DNA of 64,000 bases. Origin: Legionella yabuuchiae (GTDB taxonomy: Bacteria; Pseudomonadota; Gammaproteobacteria; Legionellales; Legionellaceae). The notes beneath the pieces were generated by a model that saw nothing but the letters and a program-made list of their open reading frames with translations, did no database searches and had not been told where the DNA came from. The first letter of the stretch is position 1, and each line of letters opens with the position of its first letter. Shown piece by piece: positions 27,968-39,300 of the stretch. The stretch spans positions 1-64,000 of the forward strand of contig NZ_CAAAIW010000011.1 of the NCBI RefSeq assembly GCF_900640115.1. The letters are read 5' to 3'. A program made the translations under genes and the position numbers.

Positions 27968-28786
27968 ATGCGCTTGATCGTTAAATTCACGGCCTTATTG
28001 GGCTCTATTTTTTTATCAGCCTGCGTGAACAAAGGCTCGAATCCTGCTGATCCTTACGAGCCGATTAACCGTGAAATACATAAATTTAACATGGCGTTTG
28101 ATGCTACAATGCTGCGTCCTCCGGCTCGTTTATATAAAGCCGCTGTCCCTCCTCCTATTCGTTCGGGAATCAATAACGCATATAACAATGTGAATATGTT
28201 ACCCACGATAGCAAACGATCTGCTGCAAGCCGAATGGAAGTATGCCATTAAAGACACTTGGCGATTTCTAATTAACTCCACCTTCGGGATTGCTGGGGTC
28301 TTTGACGTGGCGGCAGGTCCATTTGGTTTGCCACCCCGTAGTAATGATTTAGGGTTAACCTTTGCGAAGTGGGGCGATAAACAATCCCCCTATGTTGTTA
28401 TTCCCTTTCTTGGGCCAAGTACGATTCGCGATGGATTTGGTATGATGTTTGATTTTACCTTGTTCACCCCCTACCCGTACATTCCTTCCGATGCCGTTGT
28501 CTATTCTTTAATTGGATTGAGGTATATTGATCTGCGTTCTCAAATGCTAGAAACCGACCCTTTAATCGCGGAGGCTATTGATTCCTATACATTTATTCGC
28601 GACGCTTACCTTCAACGCCGCAATTTCCTCATTACCGGCGAGCAGGAACAATCGCTTGGTTCATTATACGTGGATGCTGAAGGAGAAGACGATTCATTAA
28701 CCACCGAAACGCCAGCAGACGGGACACCTTCTGAGTTTCCGATTACGACCGCAGAACATGCTACACATCGCACTCCATCAACCTGA
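27968..28786 (+). CDS. mlaA: MlaA (VacJ) outer-membrane phospholipid-removal lipoprotein
   Basis: 272 residues. Lipobox 'LSAC' (Cys19) after a hydrophobic signal, then '[18 protein letters not shown]', the diagnostic VacJ opening, and '[11 protein letters not shown]' later. It removes mislocalised phospholipids from the outer leaflet of the outer membrane, passing them to the Mla inner-membrane transporter. The C-terminal 40 residues are Thr/Glu/Pro-rich and probably unstructured. trmL starts inside its last codons (29-base overlap). RBS 'AAGGAACAG' lies upstream. Confidence 0.94.
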   Translation: MRLIVKFTALLGSIFLSACVNKGSNPADPYEPINREIHKFNMAFDATMLRPPARLYKAAVPPPIRSGINNAYNNVNMLPTIANDLLQAEWKYAIKDTWRFLINSTFGIAGVFDVAAGPFGLPPRSNDLGLTFAKWGDKQSPYVVIPFLGPSTIRDGFGMMFDFTLFTPYPYIPSDAVVYSLIGLRYIDLRSQMLETDPLIAEAIDSYTFIRDAYLQRRNFLITGEQEQSLGSLYVDAEGEDDSLTTETPADGTPSEFPITTAEHATHRTPST

Positions 28787-29207
28787 AATTCCGCCGAATA
28801 CCGGTAACATTATCCGTTTGTGCGCTAACAGTGGCGCACAATTGCATCTGATCCATCCTTTAGGATTTACGTTAGAGGACAAGCGCTTAAGGCGAGCCGG
28901 TTTGGATTATCATGAATGGGCTAGGGTCATTCATTATGAGAATGACGCGGCATTTATTGAGCAACATAAAGATCGCCGTATTTTCGCCTGCACCACAAAA
29001 GCGACCACCTTATATAGCGATGTCGCCTATCAAGATGAAGATCTGTTGCTTTTTGGTGCAGAAACGCGTGGACTACCGGTTGACCTTCGTACCCAGTTTG
29101 AAGGGATCCGTATCCCCATGCAAAAAGAAAGTCGCAGTTTAAATTTATCGAATGCGGTTGCTATCATTCTCTTTGAAGCTTGGCGCCAATTAGACTTTTT
29201 TAGTTAA
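28758..29207 (+). CDS. trmL: tRNA (cytidine(34)-2'-O)-methyltransferase
   Basis: 149-residue SPOUT methyltransferase modifying the wobble ribose of tRNA-Leu isoacceptors. '[20 protein letters not shown]' features ([10 protein letters not shown]) open the protein; '[10 protein letters not shown]' and '[19 protein letters not shown]' form the knotted SAM site. It overlaps the end of mlaA by 29 bases in another frame, and its stop lies 18 bases inside the convergent gshB end. The length and order match TrmL rather than larger TrmH proteins. Confidence 0.94.
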   Translation: MLHIALHQPEIPPNTGNIIRLCANSGAQLHLIHPLGFTLEDKRLRRAGLDYHEWARVIHYENDAAFIEQHKDRRIFACTTKATTLYSDVAYQDEDLLLFGAETRGLPVDLRTQFEGIRIPMQKESRSLNLSNAVAIILFEAWRQLDFFS

Positions 29208-30143
29208 ATCCGCTAAGCATCGTATGAAATCTCCGGCAATATCCAACCCAGTTTCATGTGCAATTTCTTGAATGCAGGTTGGGCTAGTCACATTGATTTC
29301 GGTTAAATAATCACCAATCACATCGATGCCTACAAAATATAAGCCTTTGGCTTTTAACGTGGGAGAAAGCTGCTCACATATCCATCGATCGCGTTTGGTG
29401 ATTTCAACAACGTTACCAGTCGCTCCAACCGCCAAATTCCCTCTTAACTCCCCTTTTGCAGGGATTCTAGCTAAGGCGTAAGGAACGGGCTCACCATTTA
29501 TCAACAAAATACGCTTATCCCCATGCGTTTTAATTTCGGGAATGTATTTTTGAGCCATGGCACTGACCGTTTCACCATGAGTTAACATCTCCAAAATTAC
29601 CCCAAGATTATGGCCATCCTCGCCAACGTGAAAGACCGAACGTCCTCCCATGCCTTCTAAAGGCTTGAAAATCACATTGCGGTGCGTTTGCCAAAATGCT
29701 TTTAAAGTCGCCATGTTTCGACTCACAAGTGTTTCAGGGCAGCATTGGGCAAAATTTAAGGTATAGAATTTTTCATTCGCATCGCGAAGGCTTTGTGGGT
29801 TATTAGCGACGAGCACCCCCTCCTTTTCAGCAAGCTCAAGAGCATACGTTGCGTAAATATATTCCATGTCAAACGGAGGATCTTTACGCATTAAAATAAC
29901 ATCGAATTCGCTTAATGCTGTTTCACCAAGCGTTGTTGTTTCCACCCAATTTGGTTTATGAATATCTTTTATGTGGATGGAAGACATGGCAGCAAAGGCA
30001 CGACCATCTCGACAGACTAAGTCACTTTGAGTAAAAAACTCACAAGACCAGCCTTGTTCTTGTGCGCTTTTAATCATGGCCACCGTCGAATCTTTGTAAG
30101 CCTTGATTGTTTCAATAGGATCCATTAACACGGCGAGCTTCAT
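29190..30143 (-). CDS. gshB: Glutathione synthetase
   Basis: 317-residue ATP-grasp ligase adding glycine to gamma-glutamylcysteine. ATG 30143 is preceded by AGGAAACT, and its product begins '[19 protein letters not shown]', the usual GshB start; the open frame upstream overlaps gshA. Further motifs are '[12 protein letters not shown]', '[14 protein letters not shown]' (ATP loop), '[17 protein letters not shown]' region and '[18 protein letters not shown]' region. It is 22 bases downstream of gshA; the convergent trmL overlaps its end by 18 bases. Confidence 0.95.
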   Translation of the reverse strand: MKLAVLMDPIETIKAYKDSTVAMIKSAQEQGWSCEFFTQSDLVCRDGRAFAAMSSIHIKDIHKPNWVETTTLGETALSEFDVILMRKDPPFDMEYIYATYALELAEKEGVLVANNPQSLRDANEKFYTLNFAQCCPETLVSRNMATLKAFWQTHRNVIFKPLEGMGGRSVFHVGEDGHNLGVILEMLTHGETVSAMAQKYIPEIKTHGDKRILLINGEPVPYALARIPAKGELRGNLAVGATGNVVEITKRDRWICEQLSPTLKAKGLYFVGIDVIGDYLTEINVTSPTCIQEIAHETGLDIAGDFIRCLADLTKKV

Positions 30144-30165
30144 AGTTTCCTCATTAAAAAAGGTT

Positions 30166-31434
30166 TTATACGCTTTCTCTTGCGGCTGCAAGCGCGGCTA
30201 GTCTTGCAATCACACCATACGCGTAAAAGCGATTTGTACTGTCTACCACGTCCAACTCCGTACTCGGGGTATTACAGGCTGTTGCAAACGCCAAGGGCTC
30301 AAAATGCATGCCTGGAGCATTTAAATTTTCCGACTGCCCTCGCCCTTGATGCACGCGATAAAAGCCACCCACTACAAATTGGCCAATCATATACACCACA
30401 GGTTCCGCTACCGCTCCATTAGGCATCGTTTCATAGGTATATACTCCTTCTTGAATAATAACGCGATCTACTTTGCGCCCGCCTTTACTGGCCGCCATTT
30501 TGGTGCGTTGTTTACGATTCAGTTCAAGCACTTCTTGTCCATCTCGAACCATCATCACACTCATCCCATAAGTGCCATTATCGGCCTTAATGGCCACAAA
30601 AGGTTTCTGCTCCACCCCATAGGTTTCGTATTTTTCCTGAATTTGAGTTAATAATTTATCCGTTGCTCTCGCCATGGCTTCTAATCCTTCTTTGGCCATA
30701 AAATCAATACCATCGACCGAGGTAAATAAAGGAGAGATAAGCCAGGGATCTAAATTGATATGCTTGCCAAATTCTTCCGCTACTTCAGAGAAAAAATGAA
30801 AATGGTCCGATTTTAACCGCATGGACCAACCCATTTTGAGACTAGGATAAATCGGTTGTTCAATGCCTAGTAATAACTCAGGCACGGCACTGGATAGGTC
30901 ATTATTTAAAAGAATTAAGCAAGGATTAAAATCGTCGATATATAAACGATTTTTATTCCGTTGGATGGGTTCTATTACAACCGTTTCACCATCTATGGTT
31001 TTAACGTCGGTTTTTGTCGTGATTTCAGGATTTAAGCTTCCAATCCGCACCACAAATCCTGCTTTTAGAAAGATATCGCGTAAAATTACCAAACTTTTCA
31101 GATAGAATTTATTGCGGGTATGACTTTCAGGAATAATTAAAATTTTGGTGCAGCCTGGCATTTTATCCATTAACACCGATTGCACTGCCTGAATACATAG
31201 GGGTAAAAAATCAAGATTTAAATTATTAAATCCTGCTGGAAATAGATTTGTATCAACGGGGGCCAATTTAAACCCACCATGCCTTAAATCTACAGACGAC
31301 GTCACCGGCGGTGGAGTAATTTGCCATTGCTTACGAAACCAAGCCTCGATCGCCGCTACGTGGTTTAAAATAACTTCTTCAACATGATGCAAAGGGCCTG
31401 ATTGAATAGTGGTAAGATTGGGTACAGGAATCAC
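30166..31434 (-). CDS. gshA: Glutamate-cysteine ligase, T. ferrooxidans-type
   Basis: 422 residues of the uncommon GshA family first described from acidithiobacilli (the family I know as TIGR02049), unrelated in length and motifs to E. coli GshA. Typical blocks: 'SVDLRHGGFKLAPVDTNLFPAGFNNL' read in parts (DLRHGGFKLAPVDTNLFPAG), 'FVAIKADNGTYGMSVM' and 'APGMHFEPLAF'. It makes gamma-glutamylcysteine, and its pairing with gshB on the same strand (gap 22 bases) supports the assignment. It is divergent from the 31601 gene. Confidence 0.92.
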   Translation of the reverse strand: MIPVPNLTTIQSGPLHHVEEVILNHVAAIEAWFRKQWQITPPPVTSSVDLRHGGFKLAPVDTNLFPAGFNNLNLDFLPLCIQAVQSVLMDKMPGCTKILIIPESHTRNKFYLKSLVILRDIFLKAGFVVRIGSLNPEITTKTDVKTIDGETVVIEPIQRNKNRLYIDDFNPCLILLNNDLSSAVPELLLGIEQPIYPSLKMGWSMRLKSDHFHFFSEVAEEFGKHINLDPWLISPLFTSVDGIDFMAKEGLEAMARATDKLLTQIQEKYETYGVEQKPFVAIKADNGTYGMSVMMVRDGQEVLELNRKQRTKMAASKGGRKVDRVIIQEGVYTYETMPNGAVAEPVVYMIGQFVVGGFYRVHQGRGQSENLNAPGMHFEPLAFATACNTPSTELDVVDSTNRFYAYGVIARLAALAAARESV

Positions 31435-31562
31435 AAGCGCTCTCTCGGTTAATGAACCCTTCGGGTAAATAAGGATGTTAGCTTAGATTTAATCCAGGTT
31501 CTAGGGCTCAAGGATCAAGCTTAAACTGATCCTGAAACCTAATACCGGAACCCTAAATTTTC

Positions 31563-31571
31563 TGTTATGAT
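31563..31571 (+). promoter_or_regulatory. Extended -10 promoter of the 31601 gene
   Basis: TGTTATGAT (TGn plus TATGAT) lies 30 bases before the ATG. AAGGA follows as ribosome site 7-9 bases from the start. No convincing -35, as allowed for extended -10 promoters. Confidence 0.5.
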
Positions 31572-31600
31572 AAAATTTTTTTCGTTCATAAGGACCAACC

Positions 31601-31882
31601 ATGTTGCCAGGGATTTTTGATCAATACGCGAATCAAATCCAAACGTTATCGATTCTATTATTGCTTATCAATGCTATTTTACATGTCATCTTTGCGGGTG
31701 CTGTGGCAAAAGATGCTGGCATTTTATATAAAATTGGCCAACGTCCAGCGTTAGTGTCTGCCTTTACTTGGGCGTTTGCAACTCTGCTTGGAGGCGTTTT
31801 TGTAGCCGCCATATATTGGTTCATTCATCACTCTAATTTAACCAGACCGATACCCAGTGAGACCGATCATGAACGTTCCTAA
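31601..31882 (+). CDS. Small inner-membrane protein
   Basis: 93 residues with two hydrophobic segments, about 15-37 ('LSILLLLINAILHVIFAGAVA') and 51-75 ('LVSAFTWAFATLLGGVFVAAIYW'), and a hydrophilic tail. No domain recognised with certainty. RBS AAGGA lies before the ATG. Its last 14 bases overlap the rhodanese gene, so the two are translated together and may act together. It is conserved-looking but of unknown function. Confidence 0.8.
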   Translation: MLPGIFDQYANQIQTLSILLLLINAILHVIFAGAVAKDAGILYKIGQRPALVSAFTWAFATLLGGVFVAAIYWFIHHSNLTRPIPSETDHERS

Positions 31883-32228
31883 TATTCCAACAATTAATGT
31901 CCATCAGCTTAAAGATTTGATGGATAGTAATCCGACATTGTGTTTGATTGATGTCCGTGAAAATCATGAGTGGCAGGAAATTCGAATTCCTGGCGCAATT
32001 CATTTGCCCAAAGACAATATTACACTAAAAATACCCACCCTCGTATCCGACCCTAACCAACCTATTTATCTGCATTGCCGCAGTGGGGTGCGCTCTCTTT
32101 TTGCAGCCGGTTGCTTACTCGAACTTGGATATCAACAAGTGTATTCCGTCGAGGGAGGAATTATGCATTGGGAATTAAGTGGCTATCCCGTTGTAAAAGC
32201 CGATATAACAATCAATTCATGTCAATAG
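31869..32228 (+). CDS. Single-domain rhodanese (sulfurtransferase)
   Basis: 119 residues from ATG 31869; a GTG 4 codons earlier is possible. One rhodanese domain: 'LCLIDVRENHEWQEIRIPGAIHLP' features (IDVRE, IPGAIHLP) and the active-site loop 'HCRSGVRS', whose Cys carries persulfide. This resembles GlpE-like cytoplasmic sulfurtransferases moving sulfur from thiosulfate or persulfides. It overlaps the upstream membrane-protein gene by 14 bases and its 3' end overlaps the convergent ankyrin-like gene by 7. Confidence 0.9.
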   Translation: MNVPNIPTINVHQLKDLMDSNPTLCLIDVRENHEWQEIRIPGAIHLPKDNITLKIPTLVSDPNQPIYLHCRSGVRSLFAAGCLLELGYQQVYSVEGGIMHWELSGYPVVKADITINSCQ

Positions 32229-33118
32229 ATTCTAGACGTTGGTTCATCATTTGCATGGCAATGACTCATTAGATCAGACAATTCTGCTGCTGCGAGCCTT
32301 GCTTTAGGCGCAGAATCAAGCGCATCAACATTAAGATCAAATTGACGAGCCATCAGTGATGATACCTTTGTTTTAATACGGTCATTGTCAATTGATGATA
32401 ATAATAGACTTGCGTCAGTCAGATCCAAGCTTCCGGAAGGAGAGAGTGCATTTAAGCAGTGCATTGGATTGATGCCGCGTGATAAAATCTCTGCTGCTTC
32501 AGTAAAATGTCGTCCTTCGCTATACCCTTGCAGCACATAAGCCAGCGCGTCTTGTGTTGCTTCGCTAAATGATACTGTAGAAGCAGGCTCATCAAGATTA
32601 ATGTTCAGTCTTGCAAGCAGCACTTTAACGAGATCATGATGTCTCGATTTTGCTGCAGCTTTTAGCGCAGTATTATAATAATGAGTACCGGTAATTAACT
32701 CACATAAAAGTTCTTTATGTCCTGTAGATGCTAACCCTTCAAGCACAATGGGTAAGTATTGTGTGCCATTACGTGCATTTAAGGCGGCACGCACTTGAGA
32801 TTCATCTCCCGCTTGAGCGAACCCAAAAACAAGGCTTGCCTTAAGTGCCTCATTACTACGTAGCTTGGTGATTTGAGCAATATTTTGAGCACGAGCATAG
32901 CCTTTTGCGGCCGCCTGAATTAATTTGAGATGATCTTCCAATACTTTTTCCACAAGCTCTTCATGGCCGCCTAAAGCATAGCCATAGACTGCATCGGTTA
33001 ATTTTCCTCCTTGGCTAACAAGCTCGTCAACTGCTTTCTCATTACCCTCCACGCCTTTTTTAATCAATAGATTGCATCCATTTTGATGATAATTTAACTC
33101 ATAAGAGGTGATAGGCAT
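32222..33118 (-). CDS. Ankyrin-like repeat protein; candidate effector
   Basis: 298 residues, no signal peptide. It is built of helical pairs of about 33 residues with ankyrin-like turns, for example 'GVEGNEKAVDELVSQGGKL', 'GHEELVEKVLEDHL', 'STGHKELLCELITG' and 'SRHHDLVKVLLARLNI', so it is probably a solenoid of 6-8 degenerate repeats over residues 15-220. Such proteins bind other proteins. In Legionellales many ankyrin proteins are Dot/Icm effectors, but the C-terminus here has no obvious signal. Its start faces the giant gene; 184 bases with a perfect inverted repeat separate them. AAGGA precedes the ATG. Confidence 0.7.
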   Translation of the reverse strand: MPITSYELNYHQNGCNLLIKKGVEGNEKAVDELVSQGGKLTDAVYGYALGGHEELVEKVLEDHLKLIQAAAKGYARAQNIAQITKLRSNEALKASLVFGFAQAGDESQVRAALNARNGTQYLPIVLEGLASTGHKELLCELITGTHYYNTALKAAAKSRHHDLVKVLLARLNINLDEPASTVSFSEATQDALAYVLQGYSEGRHFTEAAEILSRGINPMHCLNALSPSGSLDLTDASLLLSSIDNDRIKTKVSSLMARQFDLNVDALDSAPKARLAAAELSDLMSHCHANDEPTSRIY

Positions 33119-33224
33119 GGCAAAAAATCCTTCATTAGAGATTATTTTGTAAATATAACTTATAATATGATCAAAATAAAGCCTAGAAAGTCATAATAAA
33201 ATCAGTTAAGCTGTTAATGTAGTC

Positions 33225-33248
33225 TTAAGTTTAAGCCGTTAAACTTAA
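33225..33248. promoter_or_regulatory. Perfect inverted repeat in the divergent promoter region
   Basis: TTAAGTTTAA, spacer GCCG, TTAAACTTAA: two perfect 10-bp arms, lying 55 bases before the giant gene and 107 before the ankyrin-like gene. A symmetrical operator for a dimeric regulator of both genes is likely. The left half with flanks (CTTAAGTTTAAGC) recurs at 17833. A TAGAAT -10-like hexamer lies at 33261-33266. Confidence 0.55.
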
Positions 33249-33302
33249 ATAAACTAAACTTAGAATGTACGCAAGCACTTTTGCAAAACGGGGTATAGTC
33301 TC

Positions 33303-36300
33303 ATGATCACGCAAAAACAATTAGAACAGTTACTACAAGACTATGCCATTAAATTACATGAAGATCTGCCTGAACCTCGCCCTGAGATCGCTACTATCAT
33401 CAATAACTATCGTGCTTCATTTAAAGAGGCGATAGCGTTTATTGAGCAAAATGTTCGCGAGGATGTCTTTAATCTGGCTGCCATGGGGGCAAGCGATGCA
33501 AACACAACCAAGGAGCAAGAAGCTCATCTTATTTTGTTGCATCGTTTTTTGGACGCCGTCATTCAATCACACGATGAAAAGGTAACATTTCATTCAGACG
33601 TAGCTCCCGGCATAAAGGCGATGGTTATCGATCCTGCTTTGCCGGCTTCTGATCATGTATTTATCTATGATGGACCACAAAATTTAAGTTTACGTGAAAA
33701 ATATATTCGCGGTATTTTAACGGCGAACCATTGGCTCACTGATCTTGATTTGCAGCGTATGGTGCAAGCGTGTGGGGCTCAGGCAAAAATTAAGATCATG
33801 CCGTTTACCAAAGAAAGCATTGGTGCCGCATTGCATTTGGTGAAACGTGATAATGCCACAGCAACTGAGCCATACTCCATTCCTTTATTATTGAACAAAG
33901 GCGGTGCTGGAGAACACCAAGGGGTGCATTGGTTGGCAGCAACAATCACCGTCGATCCAGTTGGTCACACTATTCAATATCAAATTGATGACAGCTTACG
34001 ACTCAGTGAATCCGAGAGGGAAGCTTATCTGAAAAGCATTGAAGACGCCATACATTTGGATGATGGCTTTCATAAGGCTTTCCCAATTAGCGATGGTTGG
34101 AGTATTGATGCGGACAATTCTTCAGTCGTTGGGAATCAGAGCCAACGCGATGGCTATTCTTGCGGGTATCGGGCGTTGCATACATTGCTTCTCAATCCTG
34201 ATATTCGCGGCAATAATGAAGCAGCAGTTAAGTACGCGGGTATTGATGCCACGTCCAGTGATGCATTGGTAAGCGCGTTTTATGAAGAGCAGCTGCAAGA
34301 TTTACGGATTGAGCGTGAGATTTATGAGGCATTAGGCGTGAAAGCGTCTGCTCGCTTTAAACATCCTTTAGTCCATAAAGCCACGTCTGTAGCAATAAAC
34401 GAGGAGGCATTATCTGATTTTTTAGGAACGCTGCCCGCACAGCCGATGACTCTTGCTGATGAAAGCATCGAAAATCCTACCGTGGGTGATTTTGTTCGAT
34501 CCTATACTCCAGAACATCCTTTAATGCGTTTTCCAACTGGCGTCAAAGATGTCTCTCTGGGTGCAATTCAATACGAGCGATTGTTTAAACAACTGTCGCA
34601 AGTCGAAGGGCTAGCTGCCAGACCTTTGCCACGCATGGTTTTATCTCATGTTGACAACGCTGCACTGGATGGCATCAATGCATTTTTCGATAATAATCAA
34701 ATAAAATTATTTAACGAATTACAAATAGACCTTGATCTGGCTGCAACGGATGATGTTGATGCGTTTGTTTCTAAATTGAAATTTGCTTTAAATAATTTAT
34801 CGCGTTCCGATTTAAGTCGTTTAGTTATTGCCGACGAGAAAGGCGTTTTAACGTCTGATCATGTCCGTGAGTTGCGATCTTTTATTGAGGCGAAAACAGT
34901 TGCTGTTGCCATTGATTTACCCGCATCGTTTCGAGAAACAACGGCTCAACGTCAGTTAGACCAAGTCATCGAGATAAATAGGCGTCTAAAAAATAATGAA
35001 TTATTAGCTGGAAAAATTGCAGCACAACCGACAGAAAGCCAGAGAGAAGCAAGCGCTCCTGTAAGAAGGCGAGCACGCATTGATTTGCGCCATGCAAGAA
35101 AAATTGACATTGAGTTACAAGAAGGCGTGGAAGAGGACGTTGTTGTTGAATCGTTTGCGCCCAAAAAGCGTGGTGGTCCAGAGCATAAAGCGCTGAATGT
35201 TTTAAGATTAGAGCAATTAAAAGAAGCAGTAACAACCAATAATTTCCAAGCGTTTAATGGCACGGCGTATGGCCTCAGTAAAACAGCATTGGTTGCCCAC
35301 TGGCATACGGTATTTGGCAATATTGTACACGGAACTCTCGCTTTAGGTCTTCCTGAACAAAAGAAATTGAGAAGAACATTAGGTAACAATATAGAAACCG
35401 TAGGACAGCAATGGATTTTGGTCAATCAAGAGCTCAGTGGCATCAGTACTGCCGCTTTTGCCAAAACGAACGAGTTTTCTGATCATTTTGCGGATGGCAT
35501 TAATATTCATCAGCTCCCACCAGGATTTGTGCTGGTCAGCGATCCTGAAAATCCAGACGCTCAAGTGTTGCATTATGATGCAAGTGTTGAGGCTCAAAGC
35601 ACATTATTCCCTAAACTGACAGCCAAAGCGGCAAGGCAGCCATTAAGCATGGATTTGGTGAAACAGTTGCTTACAGGAGAGTGGGCTAAAACATCATTGG
35701 ATAGTATTTGGCAGAGCTTAAACGCATCCCAATCTTATTCTCGTAAAGACAATGAATGCTTCCGGCAATATCTGCCAGAATTAATGCGTTTAAACGAAGA
35801 ACAGTTAGCGAATGTCATGGCGCTTTGTGGGAGCGCTGAAGCCTTTGATGTAGGCAAGCTTAAATTTATTTTTGAGCATCTTAATGAAGCCAGAGCATCT
35901 CACGTAGACCCTTACGATGAAACAGTTCTGGCTGATATTCGTTGGATGGAAACTATTTTTCCATCGCCAGAAGCTAGAGAACGCTTTGTTACTCTGGCGC
36001 ATTCGATTCAGCCAAAAGAAGTTGCAAAGCACCCACTGTTTACTTTGTTGGAAACAGCTCATGCAGACGCCTTACTCGTTCAATTAAGAAAGGCAAACAC
36101 ATCCTATCCGTTAACCGACGTCGAGCTCAATGGCCTTTTAACCGTCTATGATCAGTATGGCCCTGCCGGTGTTGAAAAAATATTAAACACATGGCAAGAC
36201 ATTAATGCGTTGCCAAACCTTAATATCACGCAACTGCCCTCTGTTTTAAAGAATGTGGCAAGTTATGAGTCCATGTTATTTCGTGATGATGTTCTCAATG

Positions 36301-39300
36301 CGGCCAAAACCATCAATGGCTTATCCTCTGTACAACGCCAATGGTGGGATACGCTTTATCAGGCACATCAGCCAAAAGATGATAATTTGATCGATTTAGT
36401 GAGAAGCTTTACTGGGTTTGTCCGGGCGGTTGAATCAAAGGACCTGGAGTTTTATTCACTCGATGGGGTAGCAACACCATTTTCTGGTGCCGGGAATATG
36501 CCTATGGCGTTGGGCAGAATGCTCAGCATTCTCGACTTAAGTGACTCACGTGATCAATTCTGGCAATGGCGTGCTATGGCACACATTAATTTGTCAGCAC
36601 AAGGTGCTTTGCGCGCGTTGACGGATGGACTTAAAGGCTCAAGACCGTGCAGTTTCGTGATTCCAGAAATGGCTCTTGACCCAGAAACGACGATTCAGGA
36701 AGAAGTTTATGATACGTCTATTTATGATACGTCTAGGAACTACAAAGCAATTGTTAAGACGACAGAGGATGAGCGCTTAAAACAATTCTATCGATTTATC
36801 GCCCATCAAAAATATCGCATGCCCTTATCCTTTTATCAGGAAGCGGTTGGTGAGCTTGAGCGAATACGTAGAAGCAAAGAACTTCCGGCACCATCAGTAA
36901 ATCAGCTGTATGCGCTGCTGTCGGAGGCAACCACCGGTGATAATTGTCGTTATTTTATTAAAAGCGTTGATGAGGCGCGCGCCCAATGGCAAAGCATCGT
37001 TGATAATATTAAACACATCCAACTGCCAGTAAAGACTGAAGTAGCAAAAGGAGTAGCGACTGACCTATTAATGGGTTTAGAGAGGCTACCTGCTTTGCCG
37101 GTGTTGGCGACCCTGGTGCAATTAATTACTAAGTCGCTGCAAAATGTAGGGGTCTTCGACCTCCCTGGTCTTCCAGCAAAAATGAATCGTTTTGGACCAT
37201 CAAATGACTTACTAAACAAATTTGTTGCAGCCCTTGGCTCTAAAATTTATTTGGGCATGAAATTTTATTCTGAAGCGGATTTTACCAGAAGATATCCTGT
37301 GTCTACTGAAGAAGAGAGCGCATATCCGGGGGGTAGGGACTTATTTGAAGAACATCTTGCCGTCAGTGTTGCTTTGGACAAAAAAGCCGTAGCCCATGAA
37401 CTGTTGTCATTGATTAGCACCTTTAAAATTAATACCGCCAATGCAGTTGAGGTAGCTCATGCAGTTCAAGCCGTGAAATCTAATGATGAGTTTAACGATA
37501 TTTTGTTAAATTATGCCCTTGAACTTTTCCAGGATGTGGAAACAGTAGAAAGATTGGATTATAAGGCACTGGTTGATTTTTTAAACCAATTGACTCCTGT
37601 TATCACAGAACAACGAGAGCGATTCACCAAACACTATCGTGAATTGGAACAAAAAGTTCGCTCTCATGAGGCAACCAACGCGGAAATAAAAGAATTTGGT
37701 AAGCTTGGACTCGTAAATCTTCTCACGGAGCACAATATACCTGAACTTAAAAAAGATGCACAACCGATATTAGTTAACTTTTCTAAAGATGCGCTACAAA
37801 AAGCGGTTGAAGCTCAATTCAAGGGTGTTTTCCCACCAACTTACTTTGCGACATTAAGAGCGGGCACAGCAACGGGTGATGTTGCTCAGCGAATCAATGA
37901 TGTGTTTAAAAATACTGAGCTGCGAGACGCTTTTGAGCGTATCCGCGTTCGTTATCATGCAGAGAACTCTGATGAGATGATGTCGTTGGTTGATTCGTTT
38001 GAAGTCATTTTAAATCAGTTGGATTCACAGCATAAAAGAATCCAATTACTTGAGAAACTAACCGATGAGCGCTTACTGGCCGTGCCCGTCAGTCAATACA
38101 ATCAATTGCTGACTGCCATCGCAGAACATGGCAGTTCCGGGTTTATCTATTTTATGGAAGCGGATGACAATTTTCCTAAAAAACCCGTTGAAGGGTTGGC
38201 ATTAAAGGCTGGGTATTTTATCTCAGAAGCGCTGCCGCGATTACGTGAAGATTTAAAGCCATCAAGGCAACTTGGCGAAATGGATGTGATTGGTCTGGTT
38301 GCAGATCTGGTGCTCGCGGGTAAAGGCGATGAAATTAATGCTACTTTGGATATTAATCAAGAGTTAACAAAAGCTTGTCAGCGTGTTCAAAAGACACTCT
38401 CATCCTCTCCAGCCATTCCAGAAGACATTGAGCGTGTGTTGAATGAAACGCAAACCGCGCATCCGGCTTTGCGTTCTTTGGAGGCCATTGTTGACCTTAA
38501 AGCACATCTTGCATGGCTAACAGTACCTGAGACTGAAACAGTAAAAATTCCAAAAATAAAATTTGTAGAAGTAGAAATTACAAGAGAAGTAACTGGCATA
38601 GCTAAAACCGCAAGAAATTTTTTAAGTAGCTGGACTTGGGGAGTTGTTGAGAAAGCGCCTGAAACTGAAGTGGTAAAAGAGCTGCGTGAAGAAACGTATG
38701 AAGAAGAGGAAATAAGACCGGTTGATAAAAAACTGGATGATAAATTAGTAGAAGCAGCTCTAAGTGAAATCAATGAGATTACCCGGCAAAGCACCACGTA
38801 TACCTTCGCACTGTCACAAACCTTTGGATTAATTAAAGACTTAGTGGATCATTATCCTGCCGCCAAATCGCTGCTTTTGCCGCTCACACGCCAATATTTA
38901 AGCTTTAGACCAACACAAGCCGATGCTGAGGAACGTCACATCGGTATTGCCCATCGACACCTGGCTTTATTGCATCAGGAGTTTTTAGCACTTGATGATC
39001 AGGATTTGGTCATCAGCTTATGCGAGCACTTTGGCGGTAAAGACAGCACTTATAATTTTGAAACGCTACTGCATATTCTGAAAGGCGAGACAATCACAAT
39101 TTCGCAAGAAGGTGAGGCTCTGGCGCTTGATTTTAAACCGTATCCCACCTTGGCGCCTCGCGCTAAAAAACAAGTCTTGCTCGTGGTCTCCTCACTGTTA
39201 AATAATGACAAACCTTGCTCATTAAAAGACATCCAAGATTTAATCAATCACTGCCATGATGAGACACATGGCCATGAGTATGTGACCGTTTTGGAAACGG

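Noticed and set aside
34952-35425. Long open frames on the minus strand inside the giant gene (also near 38.4, 41.5 kb)
   Set aside because: They lie opposite a single continuous, motif-bearing plus-strand gene, lack ribosome sites and have shadow-like composition.
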